Shown: positions 17,768-28,378 of the stretch, piece by piece
Layout of the letters: every line of letters starts with the position of its first letter
How positions within the stretch are numbered: position 1 is the stretch's first letter
DNA from: Actinomycetota bacterium
GTDB taxonomy: Bacteria; Actinomycetota; Actinomycetes; Nanopelagicales; Nanopelagicaceae
Reading direction: 5' to 3'
Length of the DNA stretch: 64,000 bases
NCBI GenBank assembly: GCA_026392775.1
Contig: JAPLBK010000038.1
Location: 18,606-82,605 of the forward strand
The notes under the pieces: generated by a model
What the model was told of the DNA's origin: nothing
Seen by the model: only the letters and a program-made list of their open reading frames with translations
Databases searched by the model: none
Translations under genes and position numbers: made by a program

Positions 17768-19078
17768 ATGACATTGACTCTTTCAGTAGTTGGCTGCGGT
17801 TATCTAGGTGCTACACATGCCGCATGCATGTCTTCTCTTGGCTTTACCGTGATTGGTGTTGATACTGATCCCAATAAAGTGGCGATGCTACAAAATGGCA
17901 AGCTTCCATTTTATGAGCCTGGTCTAGACACTTTACTAGCACAAGAAATGAAGACAGGCCGCCTCTCATTTACAACTGATTTTTCAGCAGTTAAAGATGC
18001 TGACATTCATTTTGTTTGTGTTGGAACCCCACAGAGTAAAGACAGTCTTGCAGCAGATCTGACTTACGTGCGCTCTGCAGTTGCTGAGATTGCACCATAT
18101 TTAAAGGATGGTTCATTAGTCGTTGGAAAATCAACTGTTCCCGTAGGAACGGCTCAATCACTTCGTGAGCAGCTCGCTAAAACAGCACCGCAAGCAGATC
18201 TTGCCTGGAATCCAGAGTTCTTACGTGAAGGTTTTGCAGTTGAAGACACATTGACTCCTAATCGCTTAGTCGTTGGTGTTGCTAACGATCGTGCTGAGCA
18301 GATTCTGAAGCAAGTTTATAAACCAATTATCGATTTAGGAACCCCTTGGATTAGAGCAGATCTTCCAACTGCAGAACTTGTAAAGGTTGCTGCGAACTCT
18401 TTCCTTGCGACAAAAATATCTTTCATCAACGCTATGGCTGAAGTATGTGAAGCTGCTGGCGGCGATGTTACGGTCCTTGCTCAAGCAATTGGCTATGACC
18501 CACGTATTGGAAATAAGTTCTTGCAGGCCGGTATTGGTTTTGGTGGTGGTTGTCTTCCAAAAGATATTCGAGCATTTATGGCACGCGCTGAAGAGTTAGG
18601 TGCGAAGCAAGCCCTTGAATTCTTGCGTGAAATCGATGCAATTAACTTGCGAGCACGCCAGCGTGTAATCGACGTTGTTCGAAGCAAACTTTCAGAGGAT
18701 TTAACTCAATACAAAATTGCCGTTCTTGGAGCTACTTTCAAACCAGATAGTGATGATGTGCGTGACTCCCCCGCACTTGATATCGCTGTTCAGTTACAAG
18801 CAGCTGGAGCAGCTGTGGTTGTTCATGATCCCAAGGGAATTGAACCTGCACGTAAGCGTTTTCCAAAGCTTGAATATGTAGAAGTAGTCACAGATGCAGT
18901 TAAAGACGCTGATTTAATCTTGCATCTGACTGAATGGAAGGAGTACCGAGCTATCGATCCAGTAACTCTTTCTTCCTTAGTTAAAAGAAAGATCATTATT
19001 GATGGACGCAATATGCTTAACCGAGAACTATGGCGCAAAGCCGGTTGGAAGTTCCATGCTTTAGGACGCACCGATTAA
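17768..19078 (+). CDS. ugd: UDP-glucose 6-dehydrogenase
   Basis: 436 aa, full length. N-terminal NAD-binding GCGYLGATHAACMSSLGF, catalytic cysteine in GFGGGCLPKD, and the C-terminal UDP-binding domain (ATFKPDSDDVRDSPAL). It oxidises UDP-glucose to UDP-glucuronate for surface polysaccharides. It lies 10 bp after the LCP gene, so probably in the same transcript. GDP-mannose dehydrogenases are related, but the sequence pattern favours UDP-glucose. Confidence 0.92.
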   Translation: MTLTLSVVGCGYLGATHAACMSSLGFTVIGVDTDPNKVAMLQNGKLPFYEPGLDTLLAQEMKTGRLSFTTDFSAVKDADIHFVCVGTPQSKDSLAADLTYVRSAVAEIAPYLKDGSLVVGKSTVPVGTAQSLREQLAKTAPQADLAWNPEFLREGFAVEDTLTPNRLVVGVANDRAEQILKQVYKPIIDLGTPWIRADLPTAELVKVAANSFLATKISFINAMAEVCEAAGGDVTVLAQAIGYDPRIGNKFLQAGIGFGGGCLPKDIRAFMARAEELGAKQALEFLREIDAINLRARQRVIDVVRSKLSEDLTQYKIAVLGATFKPDSDDVRDSPALDIAVQLQAAGAAVVVHDPKGIEPARKRFPKLEYVEVVTDAVKDADLILHLTEWKEYRAIDPVTLSSLVKRKIIIDGRNMLNRELWRKAGWKFHALGRTD

Positions 19079-19109
19079 CGAGCAAGAAAGCATCGATGCA
19101 GTCCTTGCA

Positions 19110-19472
19110 ATGAAGAAATGGGCTGTTGTCGGGCTTGGAAATAACCCAGAGCGCGCAGCATTCGGTGTGGCAAAGCTCTTACAAGATAAAGGTCACCGCA
19201 TCGTTCCTGTTTATCCTCGTGCAGAAACTGTGCACGGTGAGCTTGGCTATAAGACGCTTTCAGAAATTCCAGGGCCTATAGAAGTAGTTGATTGTTTTGT
19301 TAACTCCACCCTTGTAGGCAAAGTCGTCGATGAAGCTATTGCAATTGGGGCCAAAGCTGTATGGCTGCAACTAGATGTCATTGATCATGAGGCTATAGCT
19401 CGTGCACAAGCTGCAGGTTTATTAACAGTGATGGATAGATGCCCAGCTATTGAGTATAGAAAGAAAAACTAG
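19110..19472 (+). CDS. CoA-binding domain protein (YccU type)
   Basis: 120 aa, a Rossmann-like CoA-binding domain: [32 protein letters not shown], and the C-terminal MDRCPAIEY. The biochemical role is not established; relatives bind CoA or nucleotides. The ATG at 19110 lacks a ribosome binding site. The open frame extends upstream to an ATT at 19074, and the extra residues (NEQESIDAVLA) resemble the short helix that precedes WAVVGL in relatives, so the true start may lie upstream. It converges with purE; the two stops overlap within CTAG. Confidence 0.82.
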   Translation: MKKWAVVGLGNNPERAAFGVAKLLQDKGHRIVPVYPRAETVHGELGYKTLSEIPGPIEVVDCFVNSTLVGKVVDEAIAIGAKAVWLQLDVIDHEAIARAQAAGLLTVMDRCPAIEYRKKN

Positions 19473-19975
19473 AAACCAGTTTTTTGCCCACGGCGTGAAT
19501 TCAAACTTGCGCCTTTAGCTTTAGCTTCAGCATTAATTTCCTTTAAAGCATCTGCAACTTTGGCGCTAATTGCTGAATCAGAGATTCCTAGAATTCGAGC
19601 CGCAAGTAAGGCTGCGTTCTTGGCATTACCCACACCAACAGTTGCCACTGGGACGCCTGCTGGCATCTGCACAATCGAGAGTAATGAATCCATTCCATCA
19701 AGGTTTTTTAGCGCAACAGGGACTCCGATTACCGGAAGTGTGGTTAATGAAGCAACCATTCCAGGTAAATGTGCAGCTCCACCAGCACCAGCGATAATTA
19801 CTTTAAATCCTTTACCTGCTGCGCTTTGCGCAAACTCAACCATTTCAAGTGGCATACGGTGAGCTGAAACAACATCTGTTTCGTAAGAAATTCCTAATTG
19901 ATCTAGAACTTTCGCAGCCTCCTCCATTACCGGCCAATCAGAATCTGATCCCATGATGATTGCTACATCACTCAT
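19469..19975 (-). CDS. purE: N5-carboxyaminoimidazole ribonucleotide mutase
   Basis: 168 aa, class I PurE, with the signature [10 protein letters not shown] and the SAHRMP loop. It converts N5-CAIR to CAIR in purine synthesis, following PurK. I prefer the ATG at 19975, with GGAG about 6 nt upstream, over a TTG one codon earlier. It overlaps the purK stop by 8 bp. Confidence 0.94.
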   Translation of the reverse strand: MSDVAIIMGSDSDWPVMEEAAKVLDQLGISYETDVVSAHRMPLEMVEFAQSAAGKGFKVIIAGAGGAAHLPGMVASLTTLPVIGVPVALKNLDGMDSLLSIVQMPAGVPVATVGVGNAKNAALLAARILGISDSAISAKVADALKEINAEAKAKGASLNSRRGQKTGF

Positions 19976-21080
19976 CAATTTCTCCGCTCATGTAATCAAG
20001 GGCATGTTGAACTTCTTGGATTAATTCTACGAGGTTATCGCCTAGCAAATTAACATGGCCAATCTTGCGCCCAGGGCGTACTTCCTTCTTATAGTGGTGA
20101 AACTTCAACTCTGGCGTGCGGGCCATGAGATGAAGATATGGACGATACATATCCACCTTATCGCCTCCCAGGATGTTTCCCATTACGGCAATGGGGGCAG
20201 ACATCCGTGGATTTCCAAGGGGAAGATCTAAAATAGCGCGCAGGTGTTGCTCAAACTGAGAAGTTATTGAACCTTCAATCGTCCAGTGTCCAGAGTTATG
20301 AGGACGCATTGCTAATTCATTGATAAAGAGTTCTTCACCTTTGACAAAGATTTCAACTGCCATAACACCAATGACACCAATTTCATTGGCAACATCTAGT
20401 GCTAATTTTTGAGCTTTCTCACTTAAATCATTAGATAACTCTGGAGCTGGCGTAATTGTCATGACGCATATGCCATCGCGCTGGATGGTTTGAGTTGGAG
20501 CCCACGTAGTTGCTTGACCGTGGGGAGATCTGGCCACCATGACCGCTATTTCATAATCAAAATCAATGAGCTCTTCAATTAAAACTTTACCAACCTCTTT
20601 TAATACTGCAGCAAGCTCTGCTTGGCTATTAATTTTCCACACGCCGCGGCCGTCATAACCGCCTGAAATAGCTTTAGCAATTACTGGAAATTCACTTACT
20701 TCTTCAACTTCAGTTACTACTGAGTTTTTTGGCGAAGGGAAATTGCTCAGTCGCGCACGCATCGCAGCTTTATCTTGCGAATATATGAAGCTGGCAGAAC
20801 TTGGGCGAACCACAACCCCATCAGCCTCTAAAGTTTTAATAATGCTCAGTGGGATGAGTTCGTGTTCAAAAGTAATCACATCACACTTGCGCGCAAATGC
20901 ACGGACAGTTTCAAGATCCTTATAGTCACCGACCACGTAGTTTGTTATTTGTGCTCCGCTATCTTGAGCATCATTTGCAAGTAATAAGAGGTTGACTCCA
21001 AGTGCTGCGGCAGAAGCAACGCTCATGCGAGCTAATTGTCCAGCACCAATTACGCCAACAGTTGGGAATTGATCGCTCAC
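19968..21080 (-). CDS. purK: N5-carboxyaminoimidazole ribonucleotide synthase
   Basis: 370 aa, ATP-grasp enzyme that carboxylates AIR with bicarbonate and ATP. N-terminal [11 protein letters not shown], central YDGRGVW glycine-rich loop, and the C-terminal [14 protein letters not shown] segment are diagnostic. The GTG start is 6 nt after a TACGAT box inside the last codons of birA, so purK seems to have its own leaderless promoter even though birA lies 4 bp upstream. Confidence 0.94.
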   Translation of the reverse strand: MSDQFPTVGVIGAGQLARMSVASAAALGVNLLLLANDAQDSGAQITNYVVGDYKDLETVRAFARKCDVITFEHELIPLSIIKTLEADGVVVRPSSASFIYSQDKAAMRARLSNFPSPKNSVVTEVEEVSEFPVIAKAISGGYDGRGVWKINSQAELAAVLKEVGKVLIEELIDFDYEIAVMVARSPHGQATTWAPTQTIQRDGICVMTITPAPELSNDLSEKAQKLALDVANEIGVIGVMAVEIFVKGEELFINELAMRPHNSGHWTIEGSITSQFEQHLRAILDLPLGNPRMSAPIAVMGNILGGDKVDMYRPYLHLMARTPELKFHHYKKEVRPGRKIGHVNLLGDNLVELIQEVQHALDYMSGEIDE

Positions 21081-21092
21081 TGCCCTATCGTA
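21081..21092 (-). promoter_or_regulatory. -10 box of leaderless purK
   Basis: TACGAT on the minus strand (21092-21087), overlapping the birA stop codon, 6 nt before the purK GTG. Confidence 0.42.
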
Positions 21093-21843
21093 GATGAACT
21101 ACGTCTCCAGCTTGTACATGTGTTCCTGAGTCTAAAATCAACTCGCCCCGAGCAGAAATGCCCGTCGCGATTCCTTTTTCTATCAAATCATTTGGATAGT
21201 GAATCTGAACTTTTGTTCCAAGGGTTGAACAGAGGGATGTATACAGGCCCGTGATTGATTCATCACCCAGATCCCAGTGGGTGAAAATCGATTCAAACTC
21301 ATTTAGTACATCGGCCAAAAGGTGGTTCCGATCAATATTAGTTGCACCTTCAATTGCAAGTGATGTCGCAGTTGGAACAGGTAATTCATCTATGGTCATT
21401 CCTACGTTAATTCCAATTCCAACAACAACACCTTCTCCATTAAATTCACAGATTAATCCTGAAACTTTTTTTTCTTTAATTAAAATATCATTTGGCCACT
21501 TAACTGTTGCACTATACTTTTTGAGAACTTGTGCAACAGATGTACCGGCGATTAAGGAAATCCAACCCCAGTCTTCTTTTTTCCTCTGTGGTTTTAAATA
21601 AAATGAAAATAAAAGCGCACTATTTTTTGGTGCCTCAAAAGTACGCGACATTCGCCCGCGCCCAGCTCTCTGAAAATTCGCAGTAATGACATCACCAGGT
21701 TTTACTTTTCCGGCAATCGCTCGTGTCACTAAAGCGGTCTGAGTCGATGTGGTGACATCAACCACGCTTACTCGCCAGTACTGCGTAGTTAATGAGTTGA
21801 TAACTGACTTATCAAGTGCCGCTCTTAGCATTTGCTTGCCCAT
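21085..21843 (-). CDS. birA: biotin--[acetyl-CoA carboxylase] ligase
   Basis: 252 aa, no N-terminal helix-turn-helix, so a monofunctional ligase as in most actinobacteria. The biotinyl-AMP motif [15 protein letters not shown] and the C-terminal SH3-like domain (about 205-250) are present. It would biotinylate the alpha subunit of the acyl-CoA carboxylase encoded divergently. Start: the ATG at 21843 is 7 nt after TACGGT; an ATG at 21831 is the alternative. Confidence 0.9.
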   Translation of the reverse strand: MGKQMLRAALDKSVINSLTTQYWRVSVVDVTTSTQTALVTRAIAGKVKPGDVITANFQRAGRGRMSRTFEAPKNSALLFSFYLKPQRKKEDWGWISLIAGTSVAQVLKKYSATVKWPNDILIKEKKVSGLICEFNGEGVVVGIGINVGMTIDELPVPTATSLAIEGATNIDRNHLLADVLNEFESIFTHWDLGDESITGLYTSLCSTLGTKVQIHYPNDLIEKGIATGISARGELILDSGTHVQAGDVVHLR

Positions 21844-21861
21844 GACATGTACCGTAGGGGT
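21844..21861. promoter_or_regulatory. overlapping divergent -10 elements of birA and pccB
   Basis: The two ATGs are separated by 18 bp. TACCGT (plus, 21850-21855) lies 6 nt before the pccB ATG; TACGGT (minus, 21856-21851) lies 7 nt before the birA ATG. The boxes share five positions in the near-palindrome TACCGTA, so the two promoters cannot easily be occupied at once. Confidence 0.5.
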
Positions 21862-23433
21862 ATGAGCCGTGATCTGCATACAACTGCCGGGAAAATCGAA
21901 GATCTACGTGCGCGCGTTGAGGAAGCGGTACACGCTGGCTCAGCACGCGCTGTTGAGAAGCAGCATGCCAAGGGGAAGAACACTGCCCGTGAGCGTATTG
22001 AAATGTTGGTTGACCCAGATTCATTTACTGAAATTGATGAGTTCGCCCGCCACCGCTCAACACAATTTGGAATGGAAAATAATCGTCCATACGGTGATGG
22101 TGTTGTAATTGGTACTGCAACTGTAGATGGGCGTCCGATTGCATTGTATTCACAAGATTTCACAATCATGGGTGGTTCACTTGGTGAAGTTCATGCAGAA
22201 AAAATCGTCAAGATTGCAGAGTTTGCTTTAAAGAGTGGAATTCCACTTATTGGAATTAATGACTCCGGTGGCGCACGTATTCAAGAAGGCGTTGCTTCTC
22301 TTGCAGGTTATGGAAAAATCTTCCGCCTTAACACTCGCTCTTCTGGTGTTATTCCTCAAATCTCTTTGATCCTTGGCCCATGTGCTGGTGGTTCTGCATA
22401 CTCACCTGCGCTCACAGATTTCACTGTGATGGTTAACGAAACATCACACATGTTTATTACTGGTCCAGACGTTATTAAGACAGTAACTGGCGAAGAGGTA
22501 GGAATGGAAGAGTTAGGTGGCGCACGAACTCATAATGTTCGTACTGGTAATTCACACTACTTAGCTGAAAATGAAGCCGATGCTATTGATTACGTTAAAG
22601 CGCTTCTTTCATATTTACCATCAAATAATATGGACAGGGCTCCACATCTTCCACCAACAGAGCTTTTAGAAAAGAATGCATCCGACATTGCCCTCGATAC
22701 TTTGATTCCAGATAGTCCAAATCAGCCATATGACATGAAGGTTTTGATTCAAGCGTTAGTCGATGAAGCAGAGTTCCTAGAAGTCCATGCACTCTATGCC
22801 CCAAATATCGTTGTTGGCTTTGCTCGCATCGAAGGTGAAACAATTGGAATCATCGCAAATCAACCTAATCAGTTGGCTGGAACACTTGATATTAACTCCA
22901 GCGAAAAAGCTGCGCGATTCTTGCGCTTTTGCGATGCATTCAATATCCCAATCTTGACCCTTGTTGATGTGCCTGGTTTCTTGCCTGGAACTGAGCAGGA
23001 ATGGGATGGAATCATTCGTCGAGGAGCCAAATTACTTTATGCCTACGCAGAAGCATCCGTGCCACTTGTAACTCTCATTACTCGTAAAGCATATGGTGGA
23101 GCATTTATCGTCATGGGTTCTAGATATCTTGGTAGCGATATTAACTTTGCTTGGCCAAGTGCTGAGATTGCTGTAATGGGGGCCCAAGGTGCAGTTAATA
23201 TTTTATATCGTAAGGAAATTGCTGAAGCAAAAGATCCAGTTGCTGCAAGAGCTGAGTTAATCGATGAATATAACGAATCACTTGCAAATCCATACTTAGC
23301 TGCTGAGCGTGGAACAATCGACACAGTGATTGAACCAAATCAATCACGCGCATACATTACAAAAGCATTTAGGACATTGCGCACTAAGCGCGACACATTG
23401 CCTGCGCGCAAGCACGGAAATATTCCGCTGTAA
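21862..23433 (+). CDS. pccB: acyl-CoA carboxylase beta (carboxyltransferase) subunit
   Basis: 523 aa, full-length crotonase-fold carboxyltransferase with both halves: [12 protein letters not shown] and the acyl-CoA loop [16 protein letters not shown] in the N-domain, and [20 protein letters not shown] in the C-domain. With the biotin-carrying alpha subunit (24218-25936) and epsilon subunit it would carboxylate propionyl-CoA and perhaps acetyl-CoA. I choose the ATG at 21862 ([15 protein letters not shown]), which matches family starts and the leaderless promoter; an ATG 30 bp upstream would overlap birA. Confidence 0.92.
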   Translation: MSRDLHTTAGKIEDLRARVEEAVHAGSARAVEKQHAKGKNTARERIEMLVDPDSFTEIDEFARHRSTQFGMENNRPYGDGVVIGTATVDGRPIALYSQDFTIMGGSLGEVHAEKIVKIAEFALKSGIPLIGINDSGGARIQEGVASLAGYGKIFRLNTRSSGVIPQISLILGPCAGGSAYSPALTDFTVMVNETSHMFITGPDVIKTVTGEEVGMEELGGARTHNVRTGNSHYLAENEADAIDYVKALLSYLPSNNMDRAPHLPPTELLEKNASDIALDTLIPDSPNQPYDMKVLIQALVDEAEFLEVHALYAPNIVVGFARIEGETIGIIANQPNQLAGTLDINSSEKAARFLRFCDAFNIPILTLVDVPGFLPGTEQEWDGIIRRGAKLLYAYAEASVPLVTLITRKAYGGAFIVMGSRYLGSDINFAWPSAEIAVMGAQGAVNILYRKEIAEAKDPVAARAELIDEYNESLANPYLAAERGTIDTVIEPNQSRAYITKAFRTLRTKRDTLPARKHGNIPL

Positions 23434-23615
23434 TGGAGTTTTCAATAATTAAAGGAGATCCCACTGCACAAGAGTTAGAAGCACTCAAAACCGCTTTGGC
23501 CCAACACAAGCGTGAAGAACTAAAGCCTGTGATTCGTCGAAGCATTTATGGTTTGCCTCAACTGCGACAAGGGTTGTCCCATAAAATTACTTTCGGCGCC
23601 CGAAAGAACTCATAA
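23433..23615 (+). CDS. acyl-CoA carboxylase epsilon subunit
   Basis: 60 aa. The pattern SIIKGDPTAQELEAL followed by a basic middle and a short C-terminal tail matches the small actinobacterial epsilon subunits (AccE/PccE), which bridge alpha and beta in some complexes. The ATG overlaps the pccB stop in TAATG. Its position between beta and alpha supports the assignment. Confidence 0.85.
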   Translation: MEFSIIKGDPTAQELEALKTALAQHKREELKPVIRRSIYGLPQLRQGLSHKITFGARKNS

Positions 23616-23618
23616 ACA

Positions 23619-24221
23619 ATGCCAAGGATTGTTTTAGCTTCTGCATCCGTGTCCAGACGCCGTTTGCTTGAATCAGCTGGATTAAAGCCAACAATCATGG
23701 TTAGCCATGTTAATGAGGAAACTGATTTCTTCAATGCGATGAAGCCTGCCGATATGGTGATTGCCTTAGCCATAACTAAGGCTCACACAATTCGGGAGCA
23801 CATAGATTTTCCAGCGATAATTATTGGCTGTGATTCAACATTTGAATTTGATTCACAATCTCTTGGTAAACCGGCAACTCCAGAGATCGCGATTGAGCGT
23901 GCCTCGAGAGTTCGCGGTAATTCCGGGCTACTCCACACAGGTCACTGCATTATTGATACAACAAAGGACAAGGAGATTTCAAGCATCGTCACTACAAAAG
24001 TAACTTTTGACAATATGACTGATGCTGAAATTGCAGACTATGTTGCTACCGGTGAACCGTTACATGTTGCTGGTGGATTTACTCTTGATGGATTTAGCTC
24101 TCCCTTCATCCCCTCAATTGAAGGTGACTACACAAATGTAGTTGGAATATCTATGCCGTTTGTGAGAAAAGCATTTGAGCAACTTGGCTATTCCTGGCCA
24201 GAGGTCAAGGTGATGCAATGA
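23619..24221 (+). CDS. maf: Maf-family nucleoside triphosphate pyrophosphatase
   Basis: 200 aa. The N-terminal [14 protein letters not shown] and central [16 protein letters not shown] are the Maf motifs. Maf proteins hydrolyse dTTP, UTP and modified NTPs, which gives a housekeeping or septum-related role. Its location between carboxylase subunits is conserved in several actinobacteria. It ends in an ATGA overlap with the alpha subunit. Confidence 0.9.
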   Translation: MPRIVLASASVSRRRLLESAGLKPTIMVSHVNEETDFFNAMKPADMVIALAITKAHTIREHIDFPAIIIGCDSTFEFDSQSLGKPATPEIAIERASRVRGNSGLLHTGHCIIDTTKDKEISSIVTTKVTFDNMTDAEIADYVATGEPLHVAGGFTLDGFSSPFIPSIEGDYTNVVGISMPFVRKAFEQLGYSWPEVKVMQ

Positions 24222-25936
24222 AGCGCGTTTTAATTGCTAATCGTGGAGAGATTGCTGTCCGAGTCATTCGCGCATGTAAAGATCATGGTTTAGAAAGCGT
24301 TGCGGTTTATTCAGAAGAAGACCGTAATGCAATTCATTCTCAGATGGCTGATGCTGCTTATTCCCTGCATGGAACAACCGCTACTGAGACTTATCTAAAT
24401 ATTGAGAAACTGATAAAAGCTGCCAAGCAATCAGGTGCTGATGCGGTTCATCCTGGTTATGGATTCTTATCTGAAAATGCAAACTTTGCTCAAGCGGTAC
24501 TTGATGCAGGACTTATTTGGATTGGCCCTTCCCCTGCAGCAATTCGTGCACTGGGCGATAAAGTCTCTGCACGTAAAATTGCAGCCAAAGCGGGAGCACC
24601 ACTTGTTGCAGGAACTGCAGATCCAGTTGAAGGACATGGAGAAGTTATAGCTTTTGCAAAGGAACACGGGTTACCTGTTGCAATTAAGGCCGCTCATGGT
24701 GGTGGTGGACGTGGATTAAAAGTTGCCCGCACGATGGAAGAGATTCCAGAGTTATTTGCATCTGCCGTTCGTGAAGCTATAAGTGGATTCGGTCGCGGTG
24801 AATGCTTCGTTGAGCGCTATTTGGATAAGCCCCGCCACGTTGAAACTCAAGTTTTAGTTGATAAGCATGGCCACGCAGTAGTTGTCAGTACACGAGATTG
24901 CTCACTGCAACGCCGCCACCAAAAGCTTGTTGAAGAAGCTCCTGCACCATTTTTGAGCAAAGCACAAGAAGAAGAGCTCTATAAATCAAGTAAGGCCATA
25001 ATGAAAGAAGCTGGCTATGTCGGTGCGGGTACTTGCGAATTCTTAATTGGCCTTGATGGAACAATTTCATTTCTAGAAGTAAATACTCGCTTGCAAGTTG
25101 AGCACCCAGTGAGCGAAGAAGTTACAGGGATTGATTTAGTTCGAGAACAATTTAGAATTGCGATGGGCGAATCACTTGGCTTTGATGACCCAGTCATTCG
25201 TGGACACTCAATTGAATTTCGTATTAATGGCGAAGACCCAGGTCGCTCATTCCTCCCAGCACCTGGACGCATTACTGACTGGGTTATTCCAACTGGACCT
25301 GGCGTCAGAGTTGATGCTGGTTTTAAGAATGGCGACACCATCGGTGGTAATTTTGATTCATTATTAGCAAAACTCATTGTCACTGGTGCAACACGCGAAC
25401 AAGCAATTGAGCGTGCTCGTCGTGCCTTGGCTGAATTCAACGTCGAAGGCTTAGCTACAGCGCTCCCTTTCCACCGAGCAATTGTGGAAGATCGCGCATT
25501 TACACAAGATTTTAAGATCTACACCAGTTACATTGAAAATGAATTCAACAATGAGATACCTCTATATCAGGCACCTGTTGTACAACTTGAGACACACATG
25601 GCACCTGAGTATTTGGTTGCTGAAGTAAATGGAAAGCGCTTTGAAGTCTTAGTACATGCTCCTAAGCCTGTAGTGAAGCGCCATCGCGCAAAGCAATCAA
25701 TGGCAGGTGGCGCAGGTGGCACAGCACTTACTAGCCCCATGCAGGGAACCGTTGTGAAGATTGCAGTTAAGGAAGGCGATCGAGTTGAAGTTGGAGATTT
25801 AGTTATCGTTCTAGAAGCGATGAAAATGGAACAGCCATTAATGGCTCATAAAGCTGGTGTGATTGGTAATTTGAGCGCTGCAATAGGGGCCACGGTTTCT
25901 AGTGGAACAGCTCTTTGTGACATCATTGATGCATGA
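24218..25936 (+). CDS. acyl-CoA carboxylase alpha subunit (biotin carboxylase plus biotin carrier)
   Basis: 572 aa. The biotin carboxylase domain (1-445) has [11 protein letters not shown], the ATP-grasp loop [10 protein letters not shown] and [10 protein letters not shown]; the C-terminal biotinyl domain (about 500-572) has EAMKMEQPL with the lysine that carries biotin. It makes carboxybiotin from bicarbonate and ATP and passes it to the beta subunit. The biotin ligase lies divergently at the head of the array. Confidence 0.95.
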   Translation: MKRVLIANRGEIAVRVIRACKDHGLESVAVYSEEDRNAIHSQMADAAYSLHGTTATETYLNIEKLIKAAKQSGADAVHPGYGFLSENANFAQAVLDAGLIWIGPSPAAIRALGDKVSARKIAAKAGAPLVAGTADPVEGHGEVIAFAKEHGLPVAIKAAHGGGGRGLKVARTMEEIPELFASAVREAISGFGRGECFVERYLDKPRHVETQVLVDKHGHAVVVSTRDCSLQRRHQKLVEEAPAPFLSKAQEEELYKSSKAIMKEAGYVGAGTCEFLIGLDGTISFLEVNTRLQVEHPVSEEVTGIDLVREQFRIAMGESLGFDDPVIRGHSIEFRINGEDPGRSFLPAPGRITDWVIPTGPGVRVDAGFKNGDTIGGNFDSLLAKLIVTGATREQAIERARRALAEFNVEGLATALPFHRAIVEDRAFTQDFKIYTSYIENEFNNEIPLYQAPVVQLETHMAPEYLVAEVNGKRFEVLVHAPKPVVKRHRAKQSMAGGAGGTALTSPMQGTVVKIAVKEGDRVEVGDLVIVLEAMKMEQPLMAHKAGVIGNLSAAIGATVSSGTALCDIIDA

Positions 25937-26763
25937 CAAATAGCGATCTCCTCTATTCAGATCCATTAGCCGCAGCCACTGCTGCAGCTAAAGAAATCAC
26001 GGAACGCACAGGAATCGCATCCCATGATGTTGCCCTAGTAATGGGTTCTGGTTGGGTGAGCGCAATTGATGCATTAGGAACTCCAGCGTATGAATGTAAC
26101 GCTGAAGACATAACTGGCTTCCTTCCTCCAACAGTTGAGGGGCACTCAGGAAAAGTTCGCTCCTATGAAATTGAAGCAAATGGCAAGAAACTACGAGCCC
26201 TTGTCTTTCTAGGTCGCACACATCTCTATGAAGGCAAAGGTGTTGAACCGGTCGTGCATAGCGTTCGGACAGCAGTTAAAGCTGGATGCAAAGTAGTTAT
26301 TTTAACTAATGCTTGCGGTGGAATAAACAAGGCCTATAAAGTTGGCCAGCCAGTTCTCATTCGTGATCATATTTCTTTAACCGCTGTATCTCCTTTATCT
26401 GGTGCAACTTTTGTTGACTTAACAGATCTCTATAGCAAGCGAATCCGCGAAATTGTAAAGAAGGAAGATTCATCACTTGAAGAAGGTGTCTACGTGCATT
26501 GGCGTGGGCCAACATATGAAACTCCAGCAGAAATTAAAATGATGCGCACTATGGGGGCAGATTTAGTTGGTATGTCCACAGTTCCTGAAGCAATTGCAGC
26601 ACATGCACTAGGTGCTGAAGTTCTTGGAATTTCATTAGTCACTAATGCAGCTGCCGGTGTTACTGGTGAAAAACTTAATCATGAAGAAGTTATTGCCGCT
26701 GGAAAGGCCGCTGCAGATCGTATGGGCGCTCTTCTCAAAGGGGTAATTCCGAAGTTATTCTAG
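25933..26763 (+). CDS. purine-nucleoside phosphorylase
   Basis: 276 aa, trimeric PNP/MTAP family: [34 protein letters not shown] and [16 protein letters not shown]. It cleaves inosine and guanosine with phosphate into base and ribose 1-phosphate. The gene overlaps the carboxylase alpha gene by 4 bp (ATGA) and is followed by the mutase that would isomerise the pentose phosphate. Confidence 0.94.
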   Translation: MTNSDLLYSDPLAAATAAAKEITERTGIASHDVALVMGSGWVSAIDALGTPAYECNAEDITGFLPPTVEGHSGKVRSYEIEANGKKLRALVFLGRTHLYEGKGVEPVVHSVRTAVKAGCKVVILTNACGGINKAYKVGQPVLIRDHISLTAVSPLSGATFVDLTDLYSKRIREIVKKEDSSLEEGVYVHWRGPTYETPAEIKMMRTMGADLVGMSTVPEAIAAHALGAEVLGISLVTNAAAGVTGEKLNHEEVIAAGKAAADRMGALLKGVIPKLF

Positions 26764-26767
26764 GAAC

Positions 26768-28378
26768 ATGGATCTGACACAAGAAGTTCAAGCATGGATT
26801 GCTGATGATCCAGATCCAAAAACTGCTGCCCAATTACAGCAGTGGCTAGATTCCAATAATGACGTAGAACTACGCGCATCATTTAATGGCTTTTTGCACT
26901 TCGGTACTGCTGGCTTGCGTGGTCCCATTCGCCCGGGGCCTTCAGGAATGAACCGAGCAGTTGTTGGTCGCACAGCTGCAGGTATTGCGGCATATATGAA
27001 GGAACGTAATTTAACTTCAGTAGTAATTGGCCGTGATGCCCGTTATGGCTCTGAGGATTTCACTGTTGAAACTGCGCAAATTATGAGCGGTGCCGGTATG
27101 AAGGTTTATGTCTTGCCTCGCCCACTTCCTACGCCTGTACTAGCTTTTGCTACTAATGAATTAAAGTGCGACGTAGGAATTATGGTTACGGCTAGCCATA
27201 ATCCCTCACAAGATAATGGTTATAAAGTCTATTTAGGTGGCACCGTGGATGGAATCTATTACCGCGGCTCACAGATAATTTCACCATCAGATGAGTCAAT
27301 TGCACAAAAAATAGATTCAATTACATCTCTTGCTTCACAACCTCGTGGAAAAGAATGGACAACCTTAGGAGAAGAGGTTGTCCATAAATATGTTGGGATT
27401 ACGGCTGCTCTTGCTCAACGGCCTGGAAACTTAAAGATTGTTTACACCGCGATGCATGGTGTTGGAACTGAAACTCTTCAACATGTTTTTCATAAAGCAG
27501 GATTCCCGCAACCGATCTTGGTGGATGTTCAAGCAAAGCCGAATCCTGATTTTCCAACCGTCGCATTTCCAAATCCTGAAGAACCAGGCGCAATTGATTT
27601 AGCTTTAGAGACTGCTCGCACATTTGATGCTGATCTAGTTATAGCTAACGATCCAGATGCAGATCGCTGCGCCGCTGCAGTTAAAGACCCGATTAAAGGC
27701 TGGAGAATGCTGCGTGGGGATGAGTTAGGGGTAATTTTTGGTGAAACTATCGCACGGGCAACAACTAAAGGAATTCTTGCAAACTCCATAGTTTCCTCAT
27801 CAATTTTGAGCAAAATTGCTGCTCACTACAAACTTGATTTTGAGGAAACACTGACAGGCTTTAAGTGGTTAGCAAAGATAGATGGGTTAACTTTTGGTTA
27901 TGAAGAAGCCCTTGGATACGCCGTTGATGCAATTACTGTCAATGATAAAGATGGAATATCTGCAGCCATCAAACTAGCCCAAATTGTGACTGATTTAGCC
28001 GCGCAGAATAAAACTCTTCTTGATTTACTCGATGAGGTTTGGGCTCGTCATGGTTTTCATGCAACTGAGCAAATCGCAATCCGCCTAACAGATCTTTCTC
28101 AAGTCGGTGTAATCATGGGAAATTTGCGCCGCGATCCCCCTAAAGAAATTGCTGGTCGTTCTGTTACATCAATTGATGATCTGACTAAACCAAGTGATGG
28201 TTTACCCCCTACAGATGGCCTACGCATTTGGCTCGATGGTGGAATTCGAATAATCATTCGTCCTAGCGGCACAGAAGCAAAGATGAAGTGTTACATTGAG
28301 GCAATTGCAAAGGATTCTGCAACTGCGCAAACAGTTCTGGATCAGTTACGAACCCCATTGAAGGAATTGCTATCGTGA
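26768..28378 (+). CDS. phosphopentomutase/phosphoglucomutase-type phosphosugar mutase (PMM/PGM superfamily)
   Basis: 536 aa. The catalytic serine loop TASHNPSQDNGYKVY, metal site DPDADRC and phosphate-binding RPSGTEAKMKCY are intact. The superfamily member placed between PNP and deoC probably converts ribose 1-phosphate and deoxyribose 1-phosphate to the 5-phosphates, as PGM2-type enzymes do; a classical DeoB is not present in the window. Upstream AGGA serves as ribosome binding site. Confidence 0.9.
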   Translation: MDLTQEVQAWIADDPDPKTAAQLQQWLDSNNDVELRASFNGFLHFGTAGLRGPIRPGPSGMNRAVVGRTAAGIAAYMKERNLTSVVIGRDARYGSEDFTVETAQIMSGAGMKVYVLPRPLPTPVLAFATNELKCDVGIMVTASHNPSQDNGYKVYLGGTVDGIYYRGSQIISPSDESIAQKIDSITSLASQPRGKEWTTLGEEVVHKYVGITAALAQRPGNLKIVYTAMHGVGTETLQHVFHKAGFPQPILVDVQAKPNPDFPTVAFPNPEEPGAIDLALETARTFDADLVIANDPDADRCAAAVKDPIKGWRMLRGDELGVIFGETIARATTKGILANSIVSSSILSKIAAHYKLDFEETLTGFKWLAKIDGLTFGYEEALGYAVDAITVNDKDGISAAIKLAQIVTDLAAQNKTLLDLLDEVWARHGFHATEQIAIRLTDLSQVGVIMGNLRRDPPKEIAGRSVTSIDDLTKPSDGLPPTDGLRIWLDGGIRIIIRPSGTEAKMKCYIEAIAKDSATAQTVLDQLRTPLKELLS

